DNA of 6,497 nucleotides. Source: Methylococcaceae bacterium. Lineage in GTDB: Bacteria > Pseudomonadota > Gammaproteobacteria > Methylococcales > Methylomonadaceae. Positions 6,388 through 6,497 of this stretch are shown piece by piece. The position numbers and the translations under genes were made by a program. The stretch covers positions 714 through 7,210 of the forward strand of contig DPKY01000260.1 in assembly GCA_003542275.1 (NCBI GenBank), read 5' to 3'. Numbering within the stretch: the stretch's first letter is position 1; every line of letters begins with the position of its first letter. Below the pieces are notes generated by a model. The model had not been told where the DNA came from and made no database searches. It saw nothing but the letters and a program-made list of their open reading frames with translations.

Positions 6388-6497
6388 AATTTAAGGAAAA
6401 TAAAATGCCAGAAATGGTGAGAGTTTACCGAATTGATTAAGCGACAATTTCTCTTTCTCTGTCCTAAATATTGTAATCATGTTCTGCCGCATTTTAG
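6388..6497 (+). other. Downstream tail with a ribosome binding site and an 11-codon reading frame; possible start of a broken or unrecognised gene
   Basis: AAGGA (6393-6397) lies 7 bases before an ATG (6405), an ideal translation start. The frame encodes only MPEMVRVYRID and stops at TAA (6438-6440). From 6421 the DUF748 frame is open again to the window edge, reading EFTELIKRQFLFLCPKYCNHV and onward. A single-base shift between about 6417 and 6421 would join the two. The minus strand also has an open frame from the edge down to a stop at 6391-6393. A weak hairpin, AATTG (6431-6435) with CAATT (6445-6449), is followed by a pyrimidine tract but not by a convincing terminator T-run. I do not recognise a family in any of these frames. 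Confidence 0.3.

Overview
The window looks like ordinary chromosome from a gammaproteobacterium-like host of moderate GC. This rests on the combination of housekeeping families, whose Escherichia coli counterparts are YfcH, YigZ, YniA, YrdA and Gmk, together with an AsmA-like DUF748 protein typical of Gram-negative envelopes. I cannot name the genus from the sequence. No tRNA, rRNA, CRISPR array, phage gene or intact transposase is visible.

Layout. Bases 1-874 hold a leftward pair: yigZ (IMPACT family) followed by the start of a yfcH-like epimerase that runs off the left edge. Bases 875-1111 are a divergent intergenic region. It contains a leftward promoter candidate for yigZ, a rightward extended -10 promoter framed by a small inverted repeat, and a long imperfect hairpin of about 87 bases. 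Bases 1112-1999 encode a fructosamine-kinase family protein (+). It converges, with only a 13-base gap, on a gamma-class carbonic anhydrase-like hexapeptide protein of the YrdA family (-, 2013-2543). Bases 2544-2645 are a second divergent promoter region. Bases 2646-6387 hold guanylate kinase (gmk) and, 7 bases later, a 1038-residue membrane-anchored DUF748/AsmA-like protein, probably in one operon. The last 110 bases carry a well-placed ribosome binding site and ATG opening only an 11-codon frame.

The genes do not form one pathway. They are nucleotide metabolism (gmk), deglycation repair (fructosamine kinase), envelope or lipid biology (DUF748, inferred), and conserved housekeeping proteins of uncertain role (YigZ, YrdA, YfcH). 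I found no clearly new system. The most interesting signals are regulatory: the T-tract at the predicted start of gmk transcription, the long hairpin in the leader of the fructosamine-kinase gene, and the operator-like dyad around its -10 box. The unexplained gene start at the right edge also deserves a look.
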